Shown: piece after piece, positions 63,666 through 64,000 of the stretch
Layout: every line of letters starts with the position of its first letter
Numbering within the stretch: the first letter of the stretch is position 1
Assembly: GCF_029784165.1 (NCBI RefSeq)
Contig: NC_073696.1
Span: 155,895,220-155,959,219, forward strand
DNA from: Wyeomyia smithii
Lineage: Eukaryota > Arthropoda > Insecta > Diptera > Culicidae
Direction of reading: 5' to 3'
Length of the DNA: 64,000 nt
The notes under the pieces: model-generated
Seen by the model: the letters and a program-made list of their open reading frames with translations, nothing else
What the model was told of the DNA's origin: nothing
Database searches by the model: none
Translations under genes and position numbers: made by a program

Positions 63666-64000
63666 TTGTTTTCTTCGGATGTGTTTAAAAGCCGCAAATG
63701 CACGACGAATTGGCCATAGGATATGATCAAAGTCAAATAACAAATCGTTTAAAATGATTGTTTTTATCGAAATGACAACATCCTCGACTTTTGGCTTCTG
63801 TAAATCCCCTTAATTCTGAATATATTCATATTTGGTGGTATTTGGTCATTTTCAGCAGATTTTCTGGCATCAATCTAACACCGGAAATACCCATAGTGTT
63901 GTTTTCCAGAAACTAAAAGTAGTCGTCTTTACATTCAAAACGGTGTCCAGGGTCAATGTTTGGTTTCTATGCATCATCTCGATTACGGAAATATTCACAT
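63666..64000. other. Unassigned DNA at the right edge
   Basis: No ORF. Two similar phrases, ACCGGAAATACCCATAG and TACGGAAATATTCACAT (63880-64000), suggest the start of another repeat. Confidence 0.4.

Noticed and set aside
1..64000. Bacterial-type systems (operons, CRISPR, toxin-antitoxin, prophage)
   Set aside because: Coding remnants are eukaryotic non-LTR retrotransposons and spliced exons. No regularly spaced CRISPR-like repeats are present; the arrays seen are contiguous tandem repeats.

Overview
This window looks like a piece of a mosquito (culicid, probably Aedes-type) genome. It is AT-rich and contains one plausible host gene, seen as three minus-strand exons at 61.1-62.3 kb. The rest is mostly layered transposable elements. 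Long protein fragments identify I-clade elements (MosquI-like, with RNase H), CR1-like elements (ORF1 with a PHD-type finger, no RNase H), a Jockey/Juan-like element and an LOA/Lian-like element. Family names rest on motifs and recalled family features, not on database searches. Every large ORF carries stops, frameshifts or deletions. RepA and RepB are my labels for two unnamed repeat families.

Layout 0-15.6 kb. Positions 1-1405 hold a broken DUF4780-type ORF1. Positions 1411-4914 hold a Jockey/Juan-like element lying between that ORF1 and the LOA-like ORF2 at 4915-6754. The 3' end of another LINE interrupts the LOA ORF. Positions 6800-7728 hold RepB, split by an inverted copy of 4774-5244. 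A TA-flanked DNA transposon spans 7729-15556. It contains CR1-like copy B (with CR1-like copy C inside it) and CR1-like copy D.

Layout 15.6-39 kb. RepA copies are interrupted by a full-length I-clade element (E, 16628-22483, 12-bp target duplication), by a second better-preserved I-clade element (L, 26241-32405, 12-bp target duplication) and by a minus-strand LINE (M, about 33549-36710). A 2.45-kb element with inverted termini and a broken minus-strand ORF (P) lies at 22843-25296.

Layout 39-60.6 kb. This part starts with low-copy-looking AT-rich DNA, an AC-rich minisatellite and small MITEs. A hAT-like element with an 8-bp target duplication (41936-47140) follows, containing CR1-like copy N and a PIF/Harbinger-type MITE. 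Then comes I-clade copy F (47172-60625, 15-bp target duplication). F carries a TIR element (G) that encloses a second TIR element (I), a hAT-like element (J), a younger copy of the same family (J2) and an unidentified 2.8-kb insert (K). CR1-like copy H sits in the F 3' region.

Layout 60.6-64 kb. Three minus-strand exons have matching splice phases. They encode an acidic segment with a Ser-Gly glycosaminoglycan-type site followed by a SEA-like module, suggesting a perlecan (trol) type proteoglycan. If that gene continues toward lower coordinates, much or all of the nest is intronic; this is inference. A RepA copy and unassigned DNA complete the window. I found no rRNA, intact tRNA, CRISPR or bacterial-type operon.
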